A stretch of DNA of 64,000 nt from Acanthaster planci (taxonomy: Eukaryota; Echinodermata; Asteroidea; Valvatida; Acanthasteridae), in contig NW_019091369.1 of the NCBI RefSeq assembly GCF_001949145.1, positions 3,558,012 to 3,622,011 of the forward strand, in the 5' to 3' direction. The position numbers and the translations under genes were made by a program. The notes beneath the pieces are model-generated. The model saw only the letters and a program-made list of their open reading frames with translations, ran no database searches and was not told the origin of the DNA. Of the stretch, positions 32,401-43,735 are shown one piece after another. Position 1 is the stretch's first letter, and each line of letters starts with the position of its first letter.

Positions 32401-35400
32401 CCCAGAAGGAACATACCTGTGTCCACCTGGTGTATGTTTACCCTTCCCCCACGAAGCAATCCTTATATCTGTTCCATTGATGTCCCTTCACTGCATGTGT
32501 TTTGCTTTTTTTCGTCTGTCTTGCCTGTGACATCTGGCATTGTGATACTGTTAGGATGATCGGATGATGCAAAGGACGGAATAATTCATTGACATATGCA
32601 CCATTTGCCTATACTGCTTGCTTGATGGTGCATATATCCTGGCCACGCACCATTAACTGCTTAGACATGACTACACTTAGTAGTTACCCACATGTATGGT
32701 TCATGCCTTATGTTGAAATGAGCTCTTTATGGGTGCAAACTGCGGTTGAATTTTTGTTTTATATTTCAGCTGCATGGATAAGAAAAAAAGCCAGCTTTGT
32801 AAAGATATTTATTACAAAATTCTTTCTCTCATATTGCAGTTTTGATACATGACAGATTTTGTTTGGATAATTTTTCCACAAAAGCCTTTACTTGTGCTTG
32901 TTTCTCAAGTTCCTTATGCCCAGTCAGTTTTCTTTAATTTTAGTGAAGCTCATATGACACTCTTGTTACCTTTCACAAATAATTGCCATGTCTTTGAAAA
33001 CTGTCTGGTAGCGGATTGAAAGTAACGACACTAGATCCACCCTTAGTATCCATAAGCAGGGTTACCAGGCTTATAACATGCAGCCATCCTCTTAATATTC
33101 TGTGTAGATCTGTCAATTTCAGCATGTGGGTTTGACTCAAAGTGGTAAGGTGCCAGCGATACAGATAACAAAATTTGAGTGTTCACTATGAAGTTTAGAT
33201 ACATGTACATGTACCAAAGATGGTGGCTGTATTGTTACAAATGGTAACAGTAGCTTGGTACATGGGTTTCTAACAAAAAATGTGCTTATTTTTCTCTCCA
33301 CCACACATTTTCCCTCTGCTTTCTTTAATTTTGCATTTCAACCATGTCAACCTTGACACCTTATATCCCTCACTTTTTCCTTGCCATCTTATATCCCTCA
33401 CTTTTTCCTTGCCATCTTATATCCCTCACTTTTTCCTTGCCATCTTATATCCCTCACTTTTTCCTTGCCATCTTATATCCCTAACTTTTTCCTTGCCATC
33501 TTATATCCCTCACTTTTTCCTTGCCATCTTATATCCCTCACTTTTTCCTTGCCATCTTATATCCCTCACTTTTTCCTTGCCATTTCCCCTTCTGACGTTT
33601 TGTCACTTTCTCATTTTCCACGGTTACATGTTGTTCCTATCAATAATCTTTCATTTCACCCTCTGCCCTCCATTTCCAAATGCCCCTTGTGAATTTTGTG
33701 ATCTCTTTGCTGAATGTTTCCCTTTGTTTTCCGTCCCCCTTTCTTTACATCTAAACTTTCACCTTACCTTGTCAATCTTAATTTAATTCATCCATCCAAT
33801 TCATTCTTGCTGTTTGTTTCCTTGCATCCTTTTTTCTTGTGTCTTCCTTGGTCTCTTGTATCCATCCACACATCATGCATTCTTACATTTTGCCCTCCAT
33901 TTCTCCAATGTTCACACCCTTTCCTCCTTGCCTCTTTACTGCTAATGCAATGTCCTCCTTCATCCATCAACTTTAATCTCTCACCTTCCCTGCATCTTCA
34001 ATCTGTTCCCTTGTGTGCTCTTCATTTGTATTCCTGCCCTCCTTTACTTCTCATCCCCTTCTTAACGATCATCTCTAATTGCTTTCTTTCACCATCTTTG
34101 CACCTCTGCCATCTTGTCATCTCTCTCCATCCTCTTCTCATCTGCCCGTCCTGTACATCCGTGGCACTGCTTTGCTGCATCTTCCTCTTGCCTCCCCTGC
34201 ATCTTCCGCCCCCCGTCCCCTCGCACATGCAGTCTCCTTGCAAGACATCCAGATGCGCAAAGCCTTCAAAAGCTCGACCTTACTGGACCAAGAGGTGGTG
34301 GCTAATTACACAATGCCCTCGGCCATGCGGGAAACCTACATGCGCTGTGACAAACCGCCCAAGCTCAACCTCCTTACCCCTTACAGGTAACACAGAATAA
34401 CCCCCTGAACCTTCTTTTCTCTTCTCAAATGGGTACGGATTCCTGACTGGGCAGGTTAACCTTGTCAAGACCTGGAGGTTTTTCTAGAGCCATTCAAAGT
34501 GCATAGTTGAATCCAATCTAATAAGCCTATAGGGCAGCAGAGTTTTGTCAAAGTTTTTAAGGACATGATGTACTCCTGAGATTGTACTTAACCAGTGACA
34601 ATCATAAGGGCTTAATTTTCTATATGAAAGAAATCTCTTTAACTGTTTCCAGTTGTTTATAACCTTAATTTTGATTTCGTAAAATTGAAAATGATGGAAA
34701 TACTCAGTGGAGAGGTCTATGGATTTCTTCATTACTTTCCTCTCTCTCTTTGCGTGGATGACTGGGCCAATGTACTAGTACTGTAGATGATCATTAAAAT
34801 TAAAACACTTTTCATGAATCAATAGAAAAAGGTCCCCAAAGTACATGTACATGTCAGTGAACTCTCAAAGCTGAATCCAAATGGGACACCTGTCTTCAAT
34901 TGGCCCAGCTCCTCATCTGGAATTCACTTTACTCTTGTTCAAAAATTTGTCATCTGCATTTGCAGTGAAATAATAAAAACAATCCTCAGGCTTCAAATCG
35001 AATTTGTTTGGCCCATCTTGGGCAATGTGTATGATTATGTAATCGGTGATTCTCCCCTCCTCGCTAGACCAGATAATAGCGGTCAACCTGCAAAATTGAC
35101 AATCTACTCCTGCACCTGCTGTGTCTTGTCCCGTCTTTCATCAGAGACATTTCAAATTAAAAAGAAAGAGGGGTGCAGGTAGTCCTCTGAGATGAGACTG
35201 AATAATCCAATTTAGTGATGGAACAACCTTGCCTGAGGTGTTTTATTTTTTGGGAGGGAGCTCCTACAATTTAGTCCAATCCAAACATCTTTAGATTAAA
35301 AATGCTCTTCTTGTTGGAAAATTCTTTCTCTCACATCTTACGTCACCAGTCATCAAACAACTCAGGATAGGCTCTAGAAATGCCAAATTGCATGGCAGCG

Positions 35401-38400
35401 AGGGCCCGCAAAACATGCATTTTTTATTTGGCTAATTTCACCGCGGACAATGGTGATATTTTCCAACGGCCGGATGCAATGGTCCATAACGATGACTCAC
35501 CTGTGATTAGCCTACATGTAGCTGGTCTCGCTGGTAATATCCCAAAAGACAGTGCACAGTAGCTGGTTATGAAGGATACACATACAGTAGACAGCTTGAC
35601 GAGATCAATGAATTTTAATTGCCCTACCCTGTCTTAGTGTTTCCCCTGCTCTTGTAACACTTTCACGCTGCCCCTTTAATCCGACAAGCGAACATTTATG
35701 CCATGTCTTGATCTAATGCTGGAACCTATCTGTAGGAAGGCATGAAGAAAGAACTTGGATGAAAAGAGACCGTTTCAGGAAGAACTTTTCTTGTTTCTGA
35801 TCTTGTTTTAGATTATTGTCAAAATTTGATCTAGCGCAAGTATGTGCATAAATTGAAAGTTGACAGAACATCTGAGGAAAATTGTTCCCACTTTTTTCCC
35901 CAAGGACTAGCCTTAGATTATTTTCACTATGTCACATCAAGCCTCCATCGTCTCATTTTAATTTCTGCCTCAGAGCTTACTCAAGACAACCTTATTAGGG
36001 GATTCTTTTTCAGTTTCAATAAATCAACAACGTTTTTCTTTTTTTGATTCTGTTTTGGTCAACAAAATACGATTTATGCTAAGTCGCACTGACAGATATA
36101 ACAAAGATGTCAGTTCCTGAATACTTAAAAGAGGGACGGAATTTAGACCCAACAACAGCACTTTGAATGGCAAAGGAACATCTCCAGTTCTTGACAAGGT
36201 CCACACCTTTTCACACCTCCGGTGACACCAAGAGCATGGTAGGTTGTAACCTTGGAGGTTAAGAGAAAAATAAACCCTGTCCAAACAACTGCATTCCAGT
36301 TGAGCTGACACAACTGCTGGACGTTCAGCAGTTCAATGCAAGTATCATACCAGAAGCTGTGACGCTGGACTTCAGCACCATGCAGGCTGGCATGAAGGAG
36401 ATGTACTTACGCTGTGATCCACCGCCGCCTCTCAATGTCTTGTCACAGTATAGGTAAAGATCAAGAGGGTAGGGAAGATGAATGGGACCCAGATTTCCCC
36501 CGATTGGGGTGTTGCCATTATACATGTAGTAATCACAGAAATTTCCCCTGATGGGGATTTGGTAAAGAACTAGGTTCAAGTGGGACTCAGTTTACTGGAT
36601 TATACCTTGAACAGTTCTTCTGATTTTCGAAAATCAGGAATGTTTATGTAAGCAACATTCATTTTGGGTAGGTTTTTTTTTTTTTGGTTGCATTGTGTGG
36701 TATTAGGGTATGGGCTAAGTTTATTTTGACAAAATGTATTCAACCCATTCAGGGTATATTTAAGATGGGCATATTTGTGCTAGTTGGGGTACATTTAGTT
36801 TAACCCTAACCCNNNNNNNNNNNNNNNNNNNNNNNNNNNNNNNNNNNNNNNNNNNNNNNNNNNNNNNNNNNNNNNNNNNNNNNNNNNACCAGACCTATCC
36901 CCACAGAATTAAACACTTTACTACTGTTTTATTGTGTGGTTGGGGAAGGTTGGGGTTAAGGAGGTGTAACTTGAAATATTTGGGGTACACCATGCTCATT
37001 TATCCCATTGAGAGTATAATCTAATCTTTCTGAACAGGCCATACTTCTGTAGCTTTTTCTATTGCCTTAACAATCAGTGTAATCTAACAACAGTACAGCT
37101 GTAGAATTCATTGTGGAGGTCTGTTCCCATGACAGTGAAGCTGTTTTTTTAAAGAATATTTGGAATTCTGAAACAGCAGTTGTCATTTTATTCTTGGGCT
37201 AAGGGAGAGGGAGCCACTGCAGGTAGATGACCACAATAGACACGTCACCACTGAACATTGGTGATCCATTGAGTGTTGACCACATGGAAATGTGATGACT
37301 TTGTACAAGTGGTCAGTAGCAGGTGGTCTTGTTTGTTTAGCTAACACTGAAGTTGACTGTCTGTCTGTCTGTTTACAGGGAGGACGGTAAAGAAGCCTTG
37401 AAGTTCTACACAGACCCCAAATATTTCTTCCAGTTGTGGTGTGAGGAGATGCAGAAAAACATCACAGACATCAGAGAGAAGAAGAACAGGAAGAGAGTAA
37501 GATGCCAAGATTCTTTGACCTTCCCAAGTCCACCAAAACCAGCCCTTGGAGCAAATATCATGGAGCCTCTCAGTGTATTAATTTGAAAAAGAAAACACTT
37601 CTTCAGCAAAAGTTGGTTACTGGCCCAAATTTCACATGATGTGCATCTTTTGTGATTGGTACCCCACTGTATCCTGCGTACAGTTATTTAGTAAAAGTTT
37701 TTGACTTAGTGGAGCTATGAAATTGGGCCAGCTTTTATTGGGCTTTAATGGATTAAGCACCGTGATGTCCCAAAACTATCACTTACATGGGACTTGATGT
37801 ACATGGACACCTGCTCTGTCAAAGTGGAACACACTAGCTGGTGTTACTTTATAGTGTTGGGAATTAGAGGAGGAATGTTTGTCTTTTTTGTTATTCTTGT
37901 GTTAATTCTTTGTCTTTATCTTGTCTGCGACCTCATTTTAACTTCTGTGATGAACCTTCTCTTGATTACAGAAACGCCATGATCGTAAGACGAAGGCAGG
38001 GGGTAGCAAGCCCAGCGAGGTACGGACACGGAAGAAGGAGTGGCAAGCAATGGCGGGAGGAAAGGAGTTTATGCCTGACAAGACGCCTTCCATTACACCG
38101 ACGTCAGAGACGAGGGAGCAACCCAACTCAGATTGGGGCTCGACGAAAGGGTCCAATCAAAACATTGACCAGTATCAGCAGCAGCAGCCACCGATGTCGC
38201 AGCCACAACCTGCCCCTCCGCATCAGCTGCAACACCAGGAGGTTAAACAACAAGGGATGATGTCCCGATCTTCTTCGGAAGGTTTCGACGACGTGGCCTC
38301 ATTTGGTAGCGGAGGGAATCAACGGGATTCACTCCGTCCCAAGAGCCGACCCCCACCACCCCCATCCAATCAGACCACACCTGAGGGGGTACCACCACCA

Positions 38401-39406
38401 CCACCGGTGGTGAATGGGACGGTGCACGTTCCCAAGAGGCCTGCTCCTGTAGCACCACCACCACAGCAACAGCAGCAGCATAACCACCATCTACCGCCCC
38501 AGCAGCACCAACAGTTTGCCCCTCAGCATACTTCCCAGACCATCATTCCTCCCCCGCCGCCAATCGATAACCGCATGCCCATGATGAACAACATCGCCAA
38601 TCACGCCCCACCAGAGCCGGCCCTGCCCCCACCCCAGCCCATTATGAACTCCAATATTCCAGCCCCGCCCCCTCCCCCACCACCTCCTCCACTTCCAGTA
38701 GCTCCTGGTATGGCCATTCCTCCACCACCCAAGGGACCAGCTCCTGCCCCTACTTCCATCTCGCCACCCTCTCCACCTCAAGGTGGCGAGGTACCGGAAA
38801 CATCAAGCCCAGGCAACCCAACCTCCCCTAGAAGAACATCGATGAGACCAGGGCCAAAAGTAGATGACAGCAGAAACAATCTCTTGACAGCTATACAACG
38901 AGGTATTTGTTGTCTAGAAACCTGGTTCTTTGCTGGCCTATCGGCCAGTCCATATCGTAGACCAATTCTCGTTTCTTCACTATTATTTATCTCTCATAAT
39001 GACACCAAGGAGTCCTCTTCTAAAGCGTCCTTGGTACTGTAGCTTACAAGCTTGGAAAAAATAGAAAGGAAACGGTGAAGAAGTGAATTAGTTTCTGTTT
39101 GAGCAAGACAGTTTCAAATTAAACTAGTGTAAAGCATGGGATCAAGTCCGTATCACAAGATTTTTAACCCTACACTGACTTTGTCGGTAACTGCTGCTTA
39201 ATTTTCCCAAACTGATAGAAGTCTGTGTTCTGCCTCCAGGTATCAACCTACGAAAGGTTGAGATTCAAGAGGAGAGAGCCCGGCACCAGACTCCAGTTCC
39301 CAATTCTGTGGAGGCCATTTTGGCCCGACGAATCGCCGTGGAGCTCAGCGACACGGAATCAGACGACGACGAAGATGAGGATGACGATGAAGAATGGGAC
39401 GATTAA
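26470..39406 (+). CDS. WASF: WASF (WAVE/SCAR) actin-nucleation-promoting factor, 5 coding exons plus one alternative exon (545 aa)
   Basis: WAVE proteins work in the cytosolic WAVE regulatory complex and activate Arp2/3 downstream of Rac. Coding exons: 26470-26737, 34233-34386 (2a) or 36300-36453 (2b), 37379-37496, 37972-38902, 39240-39406. With either exon 2 the frame is intact and gives 545 residues. Seen: SCAR homology domain ([10 protein letters not shown] start, [40 protein letters not shown]); basic region about 181-204; Gln-rich and long Pro-rich stretches with runs of up to nine prolines; WH2 motif about 475-497 ([16 protein letters not shown]); central/acidic tail [13 protein letters not shown] ending DDEEWDD. 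An acceptor at 26449-26450 precedes the ATG, so an upstream noncoding exon exists. Intron 1 is 7.5 kb and repeat-rich, and a 75-base assembly gap lies between exons 2b and 3. Family identity is near certain; which vertebrate paralogue it matches cannot be said. Confidence 0.95.
27700..30125. repeat. TACATG-rich simple repeats in WASF intron 1
   Basis: Clusters at about 27710-27830, 28535-28600, 28730-28760, 29440-29480 and 29980-30115 consist of TACATG, GTACATGTAC and near variants. No coding exon was found in this part of the intron. Confidence 0.7.
30183..30241 (-). repeat. Telomere-like hairpin repeat, copy 3 (inverted)
   Basis: It begins TTAACCCTAACACTCCTC and ends TTAGGGTTAA, with CACCTGTTGG near the centre, the reverse of the centre in copies 1 and 2. 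It lies in WASF intron 1. Confidence 0.85.
33280..34230. repeat. Long pyrimidine-rich tract before WASF exon 2a
   Basis: For roughly 950 nt the plus strand is dominated by C and T (words such as TCCCTT, CATCTT, CCTTCC), with few purine runs. It ends at the acceptor of exon 2a. It gives spurious Leu/Pro/Ser-rich frames. It includes the 28-nt minisatellite at 33361-33584. Confidence 0.75.
33361..33584. repeat. 28-bp minisatellite, 8 copies
   Basis: Eight head-to-tail copies of a 28-nt unit, TTATATCCCTCACTTTTTCC plus TTGCCATC. They are almost identical, with a C-to-A change in the copy at 33473 and a changed last base in the final copy. The tract lies in WASF intron 1. Confidence 0.95.
34233..34386 (+). 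CDS. WASF: WASF alternative coding exon 2a (canonical form)
   Basis: This 154-nt exon codes residues 90-141 of the SCAR homology domain, entering in phase 1 and leaving in phase 2. It matches the family's usual sequence at this place: [16 protein letters not shown], then RETYMRCD and LNLLTPYR. The family's phosphorylatable tyrosine, counterpart of Tyr125 in WAVE1, is kept in ETY. The acceptor GCACATGCAG follows about 950 nt of strongly pyrimidine-rich DNA. Confidence 0.93.
36300..36453 (+). CDS. WASF: WASF alternative coding exon 2b (diverged duplicate of 2a)
   Basis: It lies 1.9 kb downstream of exon 2a and is also exactly 154 nt, with the same phase-1 entry and phase-2 exit, acceptor GCATTCCAG and donor AG/GTAAAG. 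Its 52 residues align with 2a without gaps. The C-terminal half is conserved ([20 protein letters not shown]), while the N-terminal half ([15 protein letters not shown]) has lost the SLQDI-MRKAF block. There is no stop. Using 2a and 2b together, or neither, shifts the frame of exon 3, so they should be mutually exclusive. Expression is not shown by the sequence. Confidence 0.85.
36813..36887. other. Assembly gap (75 N)
   Basis: A run of 75 Ns lies in the intron between WASF exons 2b and 3. The last called bases before it are TTTAACCCTAACCC, the start of the telomere-like hairpin repeat, so the gap may have arisen at a further hairpin copy. Confidence 0.98.
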
Positions 39407-39766
39407 ATAAAAAGCTGTTGACCCAAAAGAGAAACCTCCCAAGCCAAGTGGGTCCAATATTAACATGTATTAATTTGGAGGCCATTTTAGACACAATTTT
39501 AAGGCCTTATCAAACTGTTCAAAACCTATGATCAATGTCATTTTGTCCGTTCTGCATAAACCATATGTAGTATGAGCCTCCAGCTTGACCAAGAGAGGGC
39601 ACCATTTTCCTAGCAACGCAGACTTCTTTGGTAGCAACTGCACTTCATTGGTTCATAAACAATTATGAAATGCACAAGTTACATAACTACCAACAAAATG
39701 CACACTCCTGACCAACATGGCTCTTTTCAACCAATGAGGGGGTGCTTTTGTTCAAGGTGGATTGGC

Positions 39767-39772
39767 AATAAA
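39767..39772 (+). terminator. Possible WASF polyadenylation signal
   Basis: AATAAA about 360 nt after the WASF stop, followed by moderately GT-rich sequence. Another AATAAA overlaps the stop codon itself and is less plausible. A longer 3' UTR cannot be excluded. Confidence 0.25.
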
Positions 39773-41529
39773 GAGTATGCTACATGTGTAGATTCACAGG
39801 TGGAATTTAAAGTTGTGAAATATCCACGTGCCCCAAAGCGCGAGCACACCAATACGTTAAATGGTGTTAAAGGGTAGTACAATTCTTTGCTAACTGTTCA
39901 GCAGCATAATGAAATTTGCCCCTAATAGCTCTTGAAATCCCAAGATTGAACCTCATTCACACAAGCAAAATTAAACTCATTGGTTCAAAAAGGGTTCTTG
40001 TTGCATGGATTGACAACTTTGACAAGAACCAAATGTGGAAAAACTCAGTTGGAGCTAACATTGCAAAGAAGAGATGCATCTGACATGACAACCCATCCAC
40101 TTTTAACAGGTGTTACTAGACAGCAGGTTGATAAGGCCTCATACTCCAATTAGTTCTTGTTACCTTTGAAAGACTGTTTGTAGTCTATTTTTCCAGCTGT
40201 TGTGTACATTTTGGAGCATTTGTCTCTCAGTCTCAGGGCAAAGCGAGGAAGACTTAGTCTGAGAGTGGACAGAAGCTGAGATGAGGGCGTGTTAAAACTG
40301 TAAAAAAGAATAGTGGGGACATGAATCAAATTTGTAGAGTTTCACTTATTCTGTCTCTCACATTGTACTTGATCTATTCTGGGTTGGTGTGACAAATGTT
40401 GTACTCCTTAACAAGATGCTTGGGGAAGCTGCATCTCTTGGTGTTGGAAAACTCAAATCTTATGACATTTTATTTTTCATCGGGAATTTTGCCTGTTCAA
40501 TTTAGGGAAATGCCTTTGGAAATTCTTTCAATTTAAATGGTCAAGAAGAGATTAGAAACTTTGTCCAGAGGTACTCGTGAAAGTGGCACATTTAAAGAGA
40601 TTGAAGACATCTCTGATCTACTCAAGGTTACTTGAAGCTTGACCCAGAAGCAATGTTTGTATCCAATTTCCCAGTCACTGTTCTTACATGTTGGCAAAAA
40701 GGATCCATGTTTTAATCCAGTCATCTTGCAGTCTGTAGCCGCAGAAAGCAAAGTCCGTAGTCTCTGAAGCAATGCCGTCAATGGAGCACAAACATTTCTG
40801 AAAAGTAATCACCGTTGCGTTCAGCTGTGAAATCACTCCGGTTTGTCTTTCTCTCCATCCTCTGAGGTCACCTCATAAAGTTTTCTAGTGAACGCTTCCC
40901 AGAAACCTAGCTTAGGTTCTCCTAAGCACAAATTCCAATGTTTGTTATCCTGCGACAGTGAATCAAGAACTGAAAAAGAATTATGTCCACTAACGTCAGA
41001 ATTTCAGTGTTGGGGATCAACTTCAGTTAATTTTTTTTCCCATGGAAACAATACATGTGTTTCCATTGAGAAACACATCTTGTTTTTTTCTGGGTTGCTT
41101 GCAAATTTTAATATTTATACAAAGTGTAAACAAAAATGTATAAGAAATTTAAACAGATCTAGCTTTTCTAACTTACTATAACAAGGGACTGAATTTAAGA
41201 AATTGTGTAAAGTATCTTTCTACATAATAGGAAAAGTTTGTAAAAAATATCTAAATGTACCAGTAGCATGATAGATGTTTTTCTTGCTGTCTGTACAGTG
41301 TGGCTTAGCATGTTAGTTCAGTTTGCAAATCCAAGAATTCCTTTGTAAAATTTGCACAAAGTTGTCTTTCATTTTTTTGTACCTGTGACAACTGGCTGTA
41401 TTGTGAATCTTCAAATATTAGTGGTCAAGTGAATGCATTGGGACATTCAGCAGAACATGTCAAGCTGAATTTTGCCTCTAGGGACCCAGTGATATATGAG
41501 GACCAATGTTATAATCGAGACCTTGCTCT

Positions 41530-41635
41530 GGGCCATGCACAAGACCAGTCACAAGACCATGCACAAGACCAGTCACAAGACCATGCACAAGACCAGTCAC
41601 AAGACCAGTCACAACACCAAGCATAAGACCAGTCA
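41530..41635. repeat. Tandem repeat of about 24 nt
   Basis: Three to four units of CATGCACAAGACCAGTCACA plus AGAC, with half-unit (12-nt) similarity CAAGACCA. It gives a spurious Gln/Asp/His-rich frame downstream of WASF. Confidence 0.85.
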
Positions 41636-43593
41636 TAAGTAACAGGGTGAACAATGACAAAGGAATGCTTTTGTTGCAGTTCATTTGAATAGCTTGTGAC
41701 TTAAATTCAGTCTTGTGCTAATCTTGTGACAGTCTTATTGGTTTCGACTACAGCATTGTTGAAGACATATCTCTGACTTATGGCTTGCTGGTGGCTGACC
41801 ACTGATATACACCTGCTCTCCCCTGACAAAGCAAGTCCCAGCATATGCACATGGGTTTAATGTATGTGTGAATTGCTAGTTTGACCTCACGAGGTCTCCA
41901 TTACAGAAAGCTTTTCCCGATATGGAAGCCATTCCGTGACACTATAAAATGACTTCACAGCGTTCATTTGTTCTTGTTCAGCAACACTTGGTTACAGATC
42001 CATATTTCTTTTGTCCCAAGCAAAGCAAACGTACCTTTGCTAAGCAAGCATAGGCTGGGGACCAGTGAAAGAGGAAGATACATTACATGAAATTTTAGTT
42101 GGTAACCCTCAATTGGTCCTCTACTCCACTCAGTATAAAAGTAAATAGATATTACTAAATCCCAAATACAGGTACATAAATCTTAGGAGTGCTGATTTTT
42201 ACTTTTGCTTTTCTTCAGAATATGTTTTGTATCATAAATTATTTACAAGTGGCCGTTTACTAAAGACTTAGTCATTGATTAGTATTTCCATATGACAGAC
42301 TGTATCTTTATCGACCTGTAACATTTTGTATAGGATAAGCCGTTGAGTGTGCATGTCTTTTTTGCTTTGATTTTATGAATGTAAATGTCAAGGTGAATTT
42401 TGTAGCAGTTGATATCCAAATTAACTTTTCTACAGTTTAATGTTTCACCATTTTGAAGGTTTTTTGTACCTTCAGTGTTGTTCACTTGTCCTTTCTCAGT
42501 AGCATTACCTTGGGTTAGTTAATGGCGATTAATATGGGCAGGTTTCTTTGTCAGCAAATGAGCTAATTTATAGTCTAAGCCAAATGCGAAAGGGGCATAT
42601 GATTTGAAATTTGATTTTTTTGGTACAGGTCAACATCATTGAGTTCATTGTCAATGATGCGAAAAATCTTTAGCGATATTTTATTAATAGTGTTCATGTA
42701 TTATACAGAGTAGTAGGTTATCAGGAGTAGGAGGTGTTGGAATATACATGCACGTGTATATTGCTATTATGATTTATTATTTGATCTATTATATTGAATA
42801 CGTCAGGATATTGAAAGAACCAGGATGTCGACCTTTGAATTCTTATATTAAATTGTGGTTGGTTTTTAGTTTGAATTAACAAGCAGATACTTAGTAATAA
42901 TTTTAATCCTCAAATTAATTTTTTTTTGCCGTTGGTTATCTTTCTCATAATTTTTTTCTCCAAGTTTGAAAGATGCATGTTTTGCATGGAATGATATTTC
43001 CCGAAGATACCAATTTGAATACTCCCACATTTCAGTCTGATATTCTCGTCTTGGTAGAGAATGCCCTTGAACCAAAAAGAAGAAGATTTTGACTTATTCA
43101 GTGATCAGTTAATGAGATTTATAATAAAAAGTTACTTCGGCCGTTAACTGTTCTTGAAGACTGTCAGTTAATAGGTTTATATCTGTTCAAGACATTTTAG
43201 GGTCGGTAGTAGTTTTTCAACCTCTGTACTTAGATTCTCCTGTCTATTGCCAGGGTAGGTGTTTTGGTACATATAAAGTGACGTTCTGATCTTGAACCTT
43301 TTGTATACGATGTCACCCGTTGTTGAGGGAACCTTTTTTAAGAACTAAGAACTTTCTTGAGAACTAACAAAAGTTTTGTATTGCACTGCTGGTTATTTCT
43401 GTTTGAATTTCCAAAAGGTTAGTGTCGAACTAACCTCAAAGTGTTTAATTTGGGCATTTTATTTCGGGAAGTTTCACCTTCTTACGAGATGGTCAGTTGG
43501 CCAAATGTCGAATAGCAGATGCCAATTTTCTGGTAACATGTACTAACATTAGCAAATTTCCTCTTGACTTATTCGAGGTGACTTTATTACTGC

Positions 43594-43735
43594 GGTTCCG
43601 GTGGCACGGTACTCGCGCGCATTCTTCACATTAACGCGCGCGTGCATTTTGGCTAGTCAAAGCATCCTATTTGTCGAAGAGGCGTGTAACGCGCGCGTAC
43701 GATTTGGCGACCAGATTGGCACTACTGCACTAATA
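43594..43735. repeat. CpG-rich dispersed repeat, copy A
   Basis: A diverged copy of a roughly 140-170 bp family: CGGTGGCAC, ATTCTTCA, ACGCGCGCGTGCAT, CATCCTATTTGTCGAAG, then TAACGCGCGCGTAC. Two palindromic ACGCGCGCGT cores flank an inverted-CCAAT-like stretch. Confidence 0.8.

Noticed and set aside
33280-34400. Open frames of 168 and 228 residues rich in Leu, Pro and Ser
   Set aside because: They arise from the pyrimidine-rich tract and minisatellite, which lack stop codons by composition. The second frame runs through the exon 2a acceptor in the wrong frame.
39406-39411. AATAAA overlapping the WASF stop codon
   Set aside because: A signal at the stop would leave almost no 3' UTR. Later signals are more plausible.
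41429-41626. Gln/Asp/His-rich frame
   Set aside because: Produced by a 24-nt tandem repeat downstream of WASF.
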